A DNA stretch of 64,000 nucleotides from Bacteroidota bacterium (GTDB lineage Bacteria > Bacteroidota > Bacteroidia > Bacteroidales > BM520), in the NCBI GenBank assembly GCA_002748065.1, contig PDRJ01000027.1, positions 1 through 64,000 of the forward strand. The letters run 5' to 3'. Both the position numbers and the translations under genes were made by a program. The notes beneath the pieces were generated by a model. That model was not told where the DNA came from and ran no database searches. It saw only the letters and a program-made list of their open reading frames with translations. Within the stretch, counting starts at the first letter, position 1. Each line of letters opens with the position of its first letter. Below, piece after piece: positions 9,216 to 18,950 of this stretch.

Positions 9216-10436
9216 CTACTCCTCTGTATCCGGCATCGGTGCTGAATACAGATAATCATTATAAGGATAACGTATCCGATGAATTTTATTGACCTCCGCA
9301 TACAACACTTCCCGGAACTCCTCCAAATAGTCCCTTTGGAGGGCGGAGATAAACAGCGAGGGGGTATGCTCTTTGGCCAAGAACATCTTTTTCAATGCCT
9401 CCAGAGAGATGTTCTCCCTGGTCTCCGGGGTAAGGTCTCCCTCCTCCTTGGGCGTCCATGTGTAGGCATCGGTCTTGTTGAAGACGAGAATGACGGGGAT
9501 CTCCGCGGCTCCTATTTCACTCAGCGTCTTTTTCACCACCTCCATCTGGTTTTCATGGTCGGGGTGAGAGATATCCACCACATGGACCAGCAGATCGGCC
9601 TCCCGCACCTCATCCAGTGTGGACTTGAAACTCTCTACCAAAGAGTGGGGAAGTTTACGAATAAACCCCACCGTATCCGACAGGAGAAAGGGTAAGTTTT
9701 GAATCACCACCTTTCGCACCGTGGTGTCCAGCGTAGCAAACAACTTATCCTCCGCAAACACATCCGACTTACTCAACAGGTTCATGATGGTGGATTTCCC
9801 CACATTGGTATAGCCCACCAATGCCACACGCACCATCTTTCCTCTGTTACCCCGTTGTGTCGTCATCTGCTTATCAATATGGGTCAGTTTTTTCTTTAAC
9901 AGGGCTATCCTATCGCGGATAATCCTTCGGTCTGTTTCGATCTCTGTCTCTCCGGGGCCGCGCATTCCGATTCCTCCTCGCTGCCGTTCCAGGTGGGTCC
10001 ACATCCTCGTGAGGCGAGGTAACAGGTATTGATACTGTGCCAACTCCACCTGCACCTTCGCGTGTGCGGTCCTGGCTCGAGAGGCAAAGATGTCGAGAAT
10101 CAAGTTAGTTCGATCCAACACTTTGATTTTAAATGCCTGCTCCAGATTCCTCACTTGTGAGGGGGAGAGCTCATCGTCAAAGACCACTACACTCACCTCA
10201 GAATCCGCCACATAGTGCTGAATCTCTTCCAGCTTTCCCCTCCCCACATAGGTTTTGGGGTTGGGAAAGTCTAACTTTTGAATAAACCGTTTTACCGTGA
10301 CACCTCCTGCCGTACTGGTGAGAAAAGCCAACTCATTGAGATACTCTTCTGTGCGTTCCAACGGTGTTTCGCGAGTGACCAAACCGACCAATACCACACG
10401 TTCCTGTGCGTATGTTTTTTTTAATGCTGTACCCAT
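9216..10436 (-). CDS. hflX: GTPase HflX
   Basis: KTYVGRGKLEEI, GPGETEIETDRR, GYTNVGKSTIMNLL. Confidence 0.95.
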   Translation of the reverse strand: MGTALKKTYAQERVVLVGLVTRETPLERTEEYLNELAFLTSTAGGVTVKRFIQKLDFPNPKTYVGRGKLEEIQHYVADSEVSVVVFDDELSPSQVRNLEQAFKIKVLDRTNLILDIFASRARTAHAKVQVELAQYQYLLPRLTRMWTHLERQRGGIGMRGPGETEIETDRRIIRDRIALLKKKLTHIDKQMTTQRGNRGKMVRVALVGYTNVGKSTIMNLLSKSDVFAEDKLFATLDTTVRKVVIQNLPFLLSDTVGFIRKLPHSLVESFKSTLDEVREADLLVHVVDISHPDHENQMEVVKKTLSEIGAAEIPVILVFNKTDAYTWTPKEEGDLTPETRENISLEALKKMFLAKEHTPSLFISALQRDYLEEFREVLYAEVNKIHRIRYPYNDYLYSAPMPDTEE

Positions 10437-10443
10437 ACTACGG

Positions 10444-10473
10444 CAAAAATACGAAAGAGTATCCGGTCTGCAA
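10444..10473 (-). promoter_or_regulatory. hflX promoter (-33 TTG, 19 nt, TATTTTTG)
   Basis: Minus strand TTG 10473-10471 and TATTTTTG 10451-10444; start codon at 10436. Confidence 0.6.
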
Positions 10474-10533
10474 TAGATTAGGTGCCAGAAAAGAATCCCT
10501 TAGGATAAGGTGGCAATGTGATCAGGCCAAATA

Positions 10534-10570
10534 CTCTTCTCAAAACGCTGACTTTATGGACAGACACTAA
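10534..10570 (-). repeat. Truncated MITE-like repeat end R3 at recG 3' end
   Basis: tcttctcaaaacgctgactttatggacagacactaa. Confidence 0.8.
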
Positions 10571-12687
10571 CTGATCTGGCTCCAACGGTGCCCCATCTGC
10601 GAGAGGTATTGAAGATAATGGGCAATGGGCGCATTGGCGGGTTTTTGCAGCAGTGGATCGTCGGCGATTATTTTTGAAGCAGCGGCATGGGCATACTTTA
10701 GGATGGGTTCATCATGGACAATGGAGGCCAGCTTCAGCCCCTCAAGGCCACTCTGCCGGGTGCCACCGATCTCTCCCGGCCCCCGGAGCTGCAAGTCCGC
10801 CATGGCAATGTGGAATCCGTCGTTGCTCTCCACCATGGTGCGGAGCCTCTTTTGGGCATCAGATGAGAGTTCGTTCCTGGAGACCAAAAGGCAGTAGGAC
10901 TGATCTTGTCCTCTCCCCACCCGTCCACGTAGTTGATGCAGTTGTGACAACCCGAACCGTTCCGCATTCTCAATAACCATCACCGTGGCATTGGGCACAT
11001 CCACCCCCACTTCAATCACAGTGGTAGCCATCAAGATATGGGTCTCTCCTTTGACAAAACGTTGCATCTCAAAGGCCTTATCCTTGGCCGACAGTCGTCC
11101 GTGGACAATACTCACCTGGTATTCGGGCATCTGAAACTCCCGTGAGATGGTCTCAAACCCATCCATCAAGTCTTTTAGGTCCATTTTACGAGACTCCTCA
11201 ATAAGCGGATAGACAATATATACCTGCCTGCCTTGGGCTATTTGGTGTTTCAAAAAGCGGTTGATCTCGATCCGCTGATGGTCGAAGAGGTGTTTGGTAA
11301 CAATGGGCTTTCTTCCGGGAGGGAGTTCATCGATGACCGAGTAGTCCAAATCCCCATAGAGCGACATGGCAAGGGTGCGGGGAATGGGCGTTGCCGTCAT
11401 CACAAGCACGTGGGGAGGGATGGTATTCTTTTTCCAGAGCCGGGCTCTCTGTTCCACCCCAAAACGATGCTGTTCGTCGATAACCACCATGCCCAGGTTA
11501 TGAAACTGCACCGTTTTTTCAATAAGCGCATGGGTACCGATAATGATATCGGCCTGTCCTGTTTGCAACTCCCGGTGAATATCTTTTCGATCTACATTTT
11601 TGGTGGATCCGGTGAGGAGATGGAGGTTAAGCCCCAGGCCCTCTGTCATGCGGGTAATGGTCTGGTAATGTTGTTCTGCCAGGATCTCCGTGGGAGCCAT
11701 CAAGGCGGCCTGATAGCCATTATCAATGGCCAAGAGCATGGTCATCAGCGCCACCAGTGTTTTTCCCGACCCTACATCGCCCTGGAGCAGCCGGTTCATC
11801 TGTTTTCCCGTTCCGGTATCCTGCCGAATCTCGCGAATAACCCGTTTCTGTGCTCCCGTAAGCTCAAAGGGCAAAAAGCGGTGAAAAAACTCGTTAAAAT
11901 ATTTTCCAACCTCTTTAAAGGTGTGTCCGGGTACATGCTGGCTGCGCAAGTACTTGGCCTGTAGAATTTGTAGTTGGATAAAGAAAAACTCTTCAAATTT
12001 GAGTCTTGCCTGTGCCGCTGCAATGGCTTTTCGATTTTCGGGAAGATGGATGTTGACAAATGCCGTCTCCTTTGAAACAAATTGAAAATAGTTGATGATA
12101 GAGGGGGAGAGCGACTCCGTTAGTTTTCCCCGTAATTGCTTCAGCAGGTTCTCCTGTATTTTTGCTAATCCTTTAGAATGAAGCCCCTTATTTCGGAGTT
12201 TCTCAGTAGAGTGATACACTCCTTGCCAGCGCCTTCTCTTCTGTTGTTGAAAGGCCTCCTTCGTCTCCAGTTCGGGGTGGGCCATATTGAGGCGTCCTTT
12301 GAAGAGGGAGGGTTTTCCAAAGGCCACAAACTCATCTCCCGTCTGCACCATTTGTCGAATCCATTTAAGGCCTTTAAACCAGATCAGCTCAATGGATCCC
12401 GAAGAGTCGGAGAGGATAGCTTGGAGGCGAGTCTGCTTTCCCGCCCCGGTGGTTTCTACCTGTACAATGGTTCCCACCACCTGCACCTCCGGCATCTCCG
12501 GGGTGATTTGAGCGATGGGAGTAATCTGCGTGCGGTCCACATAACGAAAGGGATAGAAAGTGAGAAGGTCGCCAAATGTGTGAATCTCCAACTCTTTTTT
12601 AAGAAGATCCGCTCTTGCGGGCCCTACCCCTTTACAATACTCGATGGGCGTATTGAGAATGTGATCTTGCATGGTCTGTTTATCCAT
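10567..12687 (-). CDS. recG: ATP-dependent DNA helicase RecG
   Basis: LLQGDVGSGKTLVALMTML, DEQHRFGVEQR, MTATPIPRTLAMSLYGDLD, LRGRVGRG. Confidence 0.96.
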   Translation of the reverse strand: MDKQTMQDHILNTPIEYCKGVGPARADLLKKELEIHTFGDLLTFYPFRYVDRTQITPIAQITPEMPEVQVVGTIVQVETTGAGKQTRLQAILSDSSGSIELIWFKGLKWIRQMVQTGDEFVAFGKPSLFKGRLNMAHPELETKEAFQQQKRRRWQGVYHSTEKLRNKGLHSKGLAKIQENLLKQLRGKLTESLSPSIINYFQFVSKETAFVNIHLPENRKAIAAAQARLKFEEFFFIQLQILQAKYLRSQHVPGHTFKEVGKYFNEFFHRFLPFELTGAQKRVIREIRQDTGTGKQMNRLLQGDVGSGKTLVALMTMLLAIDNGYQAALMAPTEILAEQHYQTITRMTEGLGLNLHLLTGSTKNVDRKDIHRELQTGQADIIIGTHALIEKTVQFHNLGMVVIDEQHRFGVEQRARLWKKNTIPPHVLVMTATPIPRTLAMSLYGDLDYSVIDELPPGRKPIVTKHLFDHQRIEINRFLKHQIAQGRQVYIVYPLIEESRKMDLKDLMDGFETISREFQMPEYQVSIVHGRLSAKDKAFEMQRFVKGETHILMATTVIEVGVDVPNATVMVIENAERFGLSQLHQLRGRVGRGQDQSYCLLVSRNELSSDAQKRLRTMVESNDGFHIAMADLQLRGPGEIGGTRQSGLEGLKLASIVHDEPILKYAHAAASKIIADDPLLQKPANAPIAHYLQYLSQMGHRWSQIS

Positions 12688-12727
12688 TCATACGGCAGCT
12701 TATTATTTATGACCCTCAAATATAGGT

Positions 12728-12761
12728 AAAAAAAAAACGGGAGACCTGAGAGCCTCCCGTT
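12728..12761 (-). terminator. Rho-independent terminator downstream of gldN
   Basis: Minus strand ACGGGAGGCTCTCAGGTCTCCCGTTTTTTTTTT. Confidence 0.85.
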
Positions 12762-12783
12762 AAATGTTTTTGCAATAGTTCGG

Positions 12784-13638
12784 TTAAAATGCCCAGAAGT
12801 CATATTCATACTGAAGAATTTCATTACTGATACGGTCCGATTCCAGCAACGCATCAATTCCTGTGGCATACTCAGAAATCCGTCGATCAAAACGGTTGGT
12901 CTCTTTATAGATGGTACTATGGAAGATTCGCTTCCAGAACACATCGTCATACGTGAGTTTCAAGGCGTCGTTTTGGGGGTTGTACACCTCCGCCTTTGCG
13001 AAGGTCTCCCGTGCTTCAGGATAGTATATCCAGAAGAGCGGATCGTAGCCCCTGAAGTTGCCATTTTCGTCAAGGTTGTCACGCACCGGACATACGCCCA
13101 GAATACGTACCTCCATAACGGAACGTTGTTTATCGAAGAACCAATCCTCTTTGATACGGATTCGTTTTACATCCTGGGGGTTGAACTCCGAGTGGATAAT
13201 GGTATCATAATAGTCATAAGGAGGATAGCTTCGCTGGAGTGTGGCCGTATCGGTACGCGCCAGTCGATTCATAATCTCCTCATAGGTTATGGGTACCAGA
13301 AAGTCATCACTGGGGGCAGAAGCATCATAGGCCGTAATCTGACCCTCTTTGAGGCCATCCATAATCACAGTCATCAAACTTCTCCATCCATTCTGTGGCA
13401 CTTCGGGGTAGTAGAAGGGTTGGTTTAGCTTCTCTCTCATGTCGATGACACGCCAAATCCGCTGAGACCATATAAGATCCGCTTCACGAACGAAGACGTA
13501 GGGGATAGGACGTTTATCTACGATATTAACCTTATCGTAAACGCCATCTCTTGGGGTGCTTACAACCTGCGCCTGCGTGGAGACGACTCCGGATATTGTA
13601 AGGCTTATAAAGGTAACTATTGCAAGAATTTTTTTCAT
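12784..13638 (-). CDS. gldN: Gliding motility / T9SS protein GldN (PorN)
   Basis: MKKILAIV signal peptide, VNIVDKRPIPYVFVREADLIWSQRIWRVIDMREKLNQPFYYP; operon position. Confidence 0.9.
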   Translation of the reverse strand: MKKILAIVTFISLTISGVVSTQAQVVSTPRDGVYDKVNIVDKRPIPYVFVREADLIWSQRIWRVIDMREKLNQPFYYPEVPQNGWRSLMTVIMDGLKEGQITAYDASAPSDDFLVPITYEEIMNRLARTDTATLQRSYPPYDYYDTIIHSEFNPQDVKRIRIKEDWFFDKQRSVMEVRILGVCPVRDNLDENGNFRGYDPLFWIYYPEARETFAKAEVYNPQNDALKLTYDDVFWKRIFHSTIYKETNRFDRRISEYATGIDALLESDRISNEILQYEYDFWAF

Positions 13639-13665
13639 GGTTTTAAACCTCCGGATATGCATTAA

Positions 13666-15279
13666 TTATTTAATTGTCAAGTTAATAGTTCCAAGACGAC
13701 GGCTTGATCCGTCGGGACCCTTGGCATAGATATTTTCGAGCCATATCTTATCTCCTCGACGTGAATTGCGGATATAGGAGAGCATCTCTTCCGAGAGTCT
13801 GTTTCCTTTTCCTTGCCGGGTGAACATATCACCTCCACGTTGAGTGGCCACAAAGTCATACTTGGTGATCTGAAAGTTCAGCTCAAACTCAAAGTCTTCG
13901 GGCATTTGAGGAATGATCGCGCCTGCGGTAGCGAGAAGGTTCTTGTCGATAGTTCCACCTTCTACCCCGCCAATTTTTGCCACGGGGCTGGGGACACGCT
14001 TGATACGGAACTCTGCAGATCCCATCTCAACCATCTTGCCATTCTGCTCTGCCGAAACGTTAATGGTTGTTGTACCTTTGGCATCATCGGGCAGGGTAAC
14101 CATCCACTCGTCAGAGTTAGGAATTTTCACAAGTTTTCCTTTGGTAATGGAAACCTTAAGCAGGTCGTTTCCAATTCCGGGAGAGGAGATAGACACCGGG
14201 TTTTCTACCCCTTTATAGAACACATTCATCTTGGTCGGTGCCACCGTGAGAGAGGGTTTAGCCACGATGTAGGTGTCATTGAACGGATAGGTGTTCACAC
14301 TTCCGTCCGGACCCCTCACCTCAACGATACCTGCATAAGATTGGATCCCTTCCGAGGTGGCGGGAAATTTGAGTTTTACCACACCATCTTTACCGGGGAG
14401 CACCTTAGCTCTGTTGATCATGTTAGGAGTGAGCTTATCAACACCTCTCATTACACGAACACTAGGTGCTTGCTTACTATCATAGGCAGCCACAAGGACC
14501 TCTGCTTCATACTCACCATTGAGAAATACATAGTTACTAACAGGGATCACCTTAGCGTCCACCATGTCGAACTTAAAGTCTTCCGCACTAATGTTATTAT
14601 AGAAGTGGTTAAGGACACCAAACTCCGCATTTTGCACATCCATGATGAGCTTGTTGAGGAATGTGACGTCGGCTGCGAGGATCGTATGGTAGAAGTGGTG
14701 CATCTCCCATGTCTGTTTTGCTCCATCAGCATCGACATATGTTTTGTCGGTAATTAAACCGAGATTGACACTTTCTCCCTCATCCCCTTCAAAGAGGTTC
14801 TGCATATGCTGCTTATACTCGTTGATTTTCCTCTTCAACTCGCCGGCTTTCCCTTTAGTCCCGTCAGGAGAGGATCCTATAAAGTAATTTGTGGGCTCGT
14901 CATAACTATCTCGGTTACCAATGTCCTCAAGTTTTACATCCTTAATCTCCTCAATGGGTTTCCCCTCTGTACGGGCAATCACCTCAAGTTTGAGACGCTC
15001 AATGTATGCGATCATCTCACCGGAGAGGGAGTCCGCCCGTTGGGCTTTATGCCAATAGGGGCCAACCTTTGCCTGGTTAATGTTGAATTGTTGTCGAAAC
15101 TTATCATAGATATTGTCAATCTTAGCTTCGAACGTTTTATTGGTCTGTTCAACGCTATCATTCACGGTAACAAAAGCCTCAAGGATTTCAACGGATACGT
15201 TAAGTGCTAACATAGCCGTGAGTACCAAGTACATCATCCCGATCATCTTTTGCCGTGGGGTTTCTTTATATCCAGCCAT
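13666..15279 (-). CDS. gldM: Gliding motility / T9SS protein GldM (PorM)
   Basis: MAGYKETPRQKMIGMMYLVLTAMLALNVSVEILEAFVTVNDS hallmark N-terminus. Confidence 0.95.
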   Translation of the reverse strand: MAGYKETPRQKMIGMMYLVLTAMLALNVSVEILEAFVTVNDSVEQTNKTFEAKIDNIYDKFRQQFNINQAKVGPYWHKAQRADSLSGEMIAYIERLKLEVIARTEGKPIEEIKDVKLEDIGNRDSYDEPTNYFIGSSPDGTKGKAGELKRKINEYKQHMQNLFEGDEGESVNLGLITDKTYVDADGAKQTWEMHHFYHTILAADVTFLNKLIMDVQNAEFGVLNHFYNNISAEDFKFDMVDAKVIPVSNYVFLNGEYEAEVLVAAYDSKQAPSVRVMRGVDKLTPNMINRAKVLPGKDGVVKLKFPATSEGIQSYAGIVEVRGPDGSVNTYPFNDTYIVAKPSLTVAPTKMNVFYKGVENPVSISSPGIGNDLLKVSITKGKLVKIPNSDEWMVTLPDDAKGTTTINVSAEQNGKMVEMGSAEFRIKRVPSPVAKIGGVEGGTIDKNLLATAGAIIPQMPEDFEFELNFQITKYDFVATQRGGDMFTRQGKGNRLSEEMLSYIRNSRRGDKIWLENIYAKGPDGSSRRLGTINLTIK

Positions 15280-15326
15280 TTATAATGAGCTTTTTTTATT
15301 TTCAAATGGATTTAATTAACCAAATC

Positions 15327-16232
15327 TTACTTGGCTTTTACATTCATAGCTGCGAGCATGTTACCATAAACAGTATTCAATGCAGCTACATTTTTCGTAA
15401 GGGCATCCGCCTGCTGTTTATAGTTCTCTGTTGTAGCAATTGATTCTTTCATGTTTTTCATGAAGGCATCAAGCGCATTACCCATTTGACTGGCTACTTT
15501 CGACTGTGAATCAGAGTTTTTGAGTTGCATTTCATAAACGGTATTCAGCGCAGCGAGATTCTTTGTAAGTTTCTCAAAGGTTTCGTCGTAAGCTTTGTTT
15601 TTGTGAGTAACAGCTTGAGCTGCTTTTTGGTAAGTCTCTGAAAGATTTCCCGCAGCTTTAGCAGCCTCCTGCACATTCTTGAGGAAAGACTCTGTACCGG
15701 CCAAATCTTTGTTCATGGAAGCAGCAGTATCCTGATACGCTTTAGAAAGTTTATCCGCTGATTCGGAAGCCGTATTCATACTCTTAGCCAACTTGTCTCC
15801 GGCAACTTTTGCATTGGAGACATCCGCCAAAGTGTTAGTGGTGTTGCTAAGATTCGTAAGCCCTTTGCCAAGATCTTCGATCAATTTTGAATCGATCTTT
15901 GCATTCTCCAACATTTTGTCGAGTTCCTTAACGGGGGAAGCACCTGTAGCAGCCTTTTCTCCTTTTCCTTTTCCTTTGCTCTTGCCATGGTACATTCCAG
16001 CCAGTTCGGGATACACCAGGCTCCAATCCGGTTCTACGTGAGGAGGTTCAAAGGCAGAAAAGAAGAAGATAATAGCCTCTGTTAACATTCCAATAAAGAG
16101 CATTTCATTTGCTCCGGATATGTGGGTAATCTTAAACAGTGCTCCTACGATAACGATTGCAGCACCCCATCCATAAAGCTTCGCCATGAAGCCTTTGTAA
16201 AATCTGCTCTGAACAAGCTTATTTAGTCCCAT
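15327..16232 (-). CDS. gldL: Gliding motility / T9SS protein GldL (PorL)
   Basis: FYKGFMAKLYGWGAAIVIVGALFKITHISGANEMLFIGMLTEAIIFFFSAFEPPH hallmark. Confidence 0.95.
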   Translation of the reverse strand: MGLNKLVQSRFYKGFMAKLYGWGAAIVIVGALFKITHISGANEMLFIGMLTEAIIFFFSAFEPPHVEPDWSLVYPELAGMYHGKSKGKGKGEKAATGASPVKELDKMLENAKIDSKLIEDLGKGLTNLSNTTNTLADVSNAKVAGDKLAKSMNTASESADKLSKAYQDTAASMNKDLAGTESFLKNVQEAAKAAGNLSETYQKAAQAVTHKNKAYDETFEKLTKNLAALNTVYEMQLKNSDSQSKVASQMGNALDAFMKNMKESIATTENYKQQADALTKNVAALNTVYGNMLAAMNVKAK

Positions 16233-16294
16233 AATGTGTAACTTAACTTTTTGTGATTTTTACTTTATAATTTCTTTAACGTTTTCTGAACATA

Positions 16295-17656
16295 TTATTT
16301 GTAAACCTTAGAAGCTTTTGAAGGATTATCGCCCTTTTGACGTCCCAGGTAATTCTGGACGCAACGGAATCCCACATAGCATTTTGCCGTATCCTGGTAT
16401 TCATAACCTCTGGAAGCCACTTCCAAATAGTAATGAACATCTTTCCACGATCCACCACGGACAACTTTCCGTTTAAGTGCCACCGGATCATCTTCACGAG
16501 CGTTGTATTTATAGCTCATGTTTAGATCCCAGGCAAAATTATAGGTGGACTCATCAAAAGCATCTACCGTCCACTCCGACACGTTTCCGGCCATATCGTA
16601 CAGACCAAAGTCGTTAGGAGGATAGTGCCCCACGATCACGGTATAAACGCCACCATCGTTGGCATAATCTCCACGCAACGGTTTAAAGTTTGCCAAGAAA
16701 CAGCCGTTCTCGTTCCATGTGTAGGGGCCTCCCCAAGGATAGGGGTTCAATTCATAGCCACCACGAGCAGCCCACTCCCACTCAGCCTCTGTGGGGAGTC
16801 TAATTTCATTAACAATTACTTCTTTATGCTTAGAAAGATACGAGTTCATATACTCTGTCCGCCAGATACAGAAGGCCTTTGCCTGCCTCCAGTTAACCCC
16901 CACCACAGGATAGTTGTCATAGGCCGGATGCCAGAAATAGCGGCGTGTCATAGGATCATTATACGAGTAACTATAGTCGTGGATCCAACATAATGTATCC
17001 GGATAGACATTGATCGTCTCTTTGCGTACATAGACAGAACGGTCTGTACGTCCCTGACGACGGTTGGCAAAAGCAGCATTTTTACTTACCGCATCAGGGT
17101 CTGAGTAGTTCTTACGTGCCGCAGCCTGAAGGTCAATCCAGTAATATTCGTAGAAAAGTTTTCTTGTATCGATCTCTTTCTTTCTAAAGTAACGCTCATG
17201 TTCGGGGAGATACATATCCTCAAGGGCTTCCCGCTCCTCTTCGCCTGTCCAGTCGATCTCCTTATCCCAATTCAACATGGGGGTATCATAGACCTCCTTC
17301 GTTTTCTCATTCTCTTCGATGAGATACTCTTCAGGATTCAGGTCACCCAAAAGCGTTCTTGCAATAGAGTCACGAACCCAATGAACAAACTGACGGTATT
17401 CGTTATTGGTGATCTCTGTTTCATCCATGTAGAAGGCAGAAACAGTAATAACACGGGGCTGATTAATCCGGGCGTAAGGCACATCTTGATCACCGGCACC
17501 CATTGTAAAGCTTCCCATGGGGATATAAGCCATCCCAAAAGGATCAGGCTGGTAGAAGGGCTTCCTACTCTTTACGCCTGTCAACTCTCCATTGCCCGAA
17601 TTGCTACATCCGGCAAGCATGAGAAGTACGAACGAATACAAGAATAATTTTTTCAT
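16295..17656 (-). CDS. gldK: T9SS lipoprotein GldK (PorK), SUMF1/FGE-like
   Basis: Lipobox LMLAGCSNSG; FTMGAGDQDVP..., LPTEAEWEWAARGGYE, MAGNVSEWTVDAF. Confidence 0.93.
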   Translation of the reverse strand: MKKLFLYSFVLLMLAGCSNSGNGELTGVKSRKPFYQPDPFGMAYIPMGSFTMGAGDQDVPYARINQPRVITVSAFYMDETEITNNEYRQFVHWVRDSIARTLLGDLNPEEYLIEENEKTKEVYDTPMLNWDKEIDWTGEEEREALEDMYLPEHERYFRKKEIDTRKLFYEYYWIDLQAAARKNYSDPDAVSKNAAFANRRQGRTDRSVYVRKETINVYPDTLCWIHDYSYSYNDPMTRRYFWHPAYDNYPVVGVNWRQAKAFCIWRTEYMNSYLSKHKEVIVNEIRLPTEAEWEWAARGGYELNPYPWGGPYTWNENGCFLANFKPLRGDYANDGGVYTVIVGHYPPNDFGLYDMAGNVSEWTVDAFDESTYNFAWDLNMSYKYNAREDDPVALKRKVVRGGSWKDVHYYLEVASRGYEYQDTAKCYVGFRCVQNYLGRQKGDNPSKASKVYK

Positions 17657-17722
17657 TTCCTTATTTGTTTTATTCAGAATAACGTTTTTTATCGAAAAAT
17701 AGTGCATTTTTTCTATAATTTT

Positions 17723-18673
17723 CTATAAATGTCGGGTATTTCGCAGCGTACGAATTCCCCGATCAACTTCAAACTTAAAACAGTATCCCAGCATCACTTC
17801 ATGGCTTCCCATACTTCCTCCCAGGTTCAACTTAGAGGTAGTAATATCATAGGAGTATCCCAACTTAAAATCTTTCCACCACAATCCAAAGAGCAGTCCC
17901 ACACCATCGCCAAACCGATAATTCACCCCTCCCCAAAACCGATCACGATATCGAAGCAAGGCATTAAAATCCACCTGTACAGCAGCAAGATCTGTTTTAC
18001 ATACCACAGAAGGTTCCACCTTAATAAAAGGCCTGGTAGGAAAACTCAACTGATATCCCCCGGCCACATAGTAGGCTCTGGAAAGTTTAAAAAGGGTATT
18101 CTGCCCTGCTGATTGAAAAAGATTCTGTACCGAGACCCCCAGCCAATACTCATCGGGAACCCGATAATAGACGCCCAAGTTACCATCAAAGATCATATCA
18201 CTCTCTTCACCGCTTCTTATTCGGAGCAACGGATCTTCATCAAGAGGTTTAAATTTGGAAAAATCCACCATGCTGTTAAAGAACATCAACTGTGCACCGA
18301 TACTCAAATCGCCAGCTCCCACAATGGTGTGATAAGCATACCCCAAATCAACATTAGTTTGCGTAAAAAAACCAATTTGATCTTGCAACACATTAATGCC
18401 AATCCCCCCATGCATGATCTTTACCGGCATATCGATGGAGAGCGAATAGGTCTTTGGCCCTATCTTTTCCCCTTCCATATCCGTAAATCCTACCCATTGT
18501 TGCCGCATAATTCCGGTGGCACAAATGGCATTTCGCAGCCCCGCATACCCGGGATTATAGTTAAGTTTGCTAAACATGTGCTGCGTAAAATGAGGCTCCT
18601 GCTGAGCCTGCGCACCCCACATATAACTCACCAACAATAGGATAGAGACTATTTTACAAACGCGTACCAACAT
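17723..18673 (-). CDS. porP: PorP/SprF family T9SS outer-membrane protein
   Basis: QEPHFTQHMFSKLNYNPGYAGLRNAICATGIMRQQWVGF hallmark; upstream of gldK. Confidence 0.92.
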   Translation of the reverse strand: MLVRVCKIVSILLLVSYMWGAQAQQEPHFTQHMFSKLNYNPGYAGLRNAICATGIMRQQWVGFTDMEGEKIGPKTYSLSIDMPVKIMHGGIGINVLQDQIGFFTQTNVDLGYAYHTIVGAGDLSIGAQLMFFNSMVDFSKFKPLDEDPLLRIRSGEESDMIFDGNLGVYYRVPDEYWLGVSVQNLFQSAGQNTLFKLSRAYYVAGGYQLSFPTRPFIKVEPSVVCKTDLAAVQVDFNALLRYRDRFWGGVNYRFGDGVGLLFGLWWKDFKLGYSYDITTSKLNLGGSMGSHEVMLGYCFKFEVDRGIRTLRNTRHL

Positions 18674-18861
18674 AAGGCCGTTATAAAGCGACGCTAAAGT
18701 AGTAAATTTTTTTAAATATGTATCCGGAAATGTTGTACATAAATTTTATATCGTAACATTCCTCCTAAAATCGCTGCAATGATCAATCACAAGATTTCAC
18801 CTATAATCCCTTTATGACAAATTTCTTATGAAGAAATCGTTAAAGATTATCGTTTTGCCTA

Positions 18862-18891
18862 TTGCCAATCTTTTTAGAAAGATTACTTTTG
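18862..18891 (+). promoter_or_regulatory. Bacteroidetes-type promoter for the YitT-like gene
   Basis: TTG 18862-18864, 19 nt, TACTTTTG 18884-18891. Confidence 0.6.
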
Positions 18892-18950
18892 CCCACCATC
18901 CTGAATTCGATGGATGAGATTTAGTGTGTAACTCATTAAAAATTATTGCT

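Noticed and set aside
11233-11964. 243 aa ORF antisense to recG (also 12178..12729)
   Set aside because: Shadow ORFs opposite a clear RecG reading frame.
13813-14757. 314 aa ORF antisense to gldM
   Set aside because: Shadow ORF opposite an unambiguous GldM.
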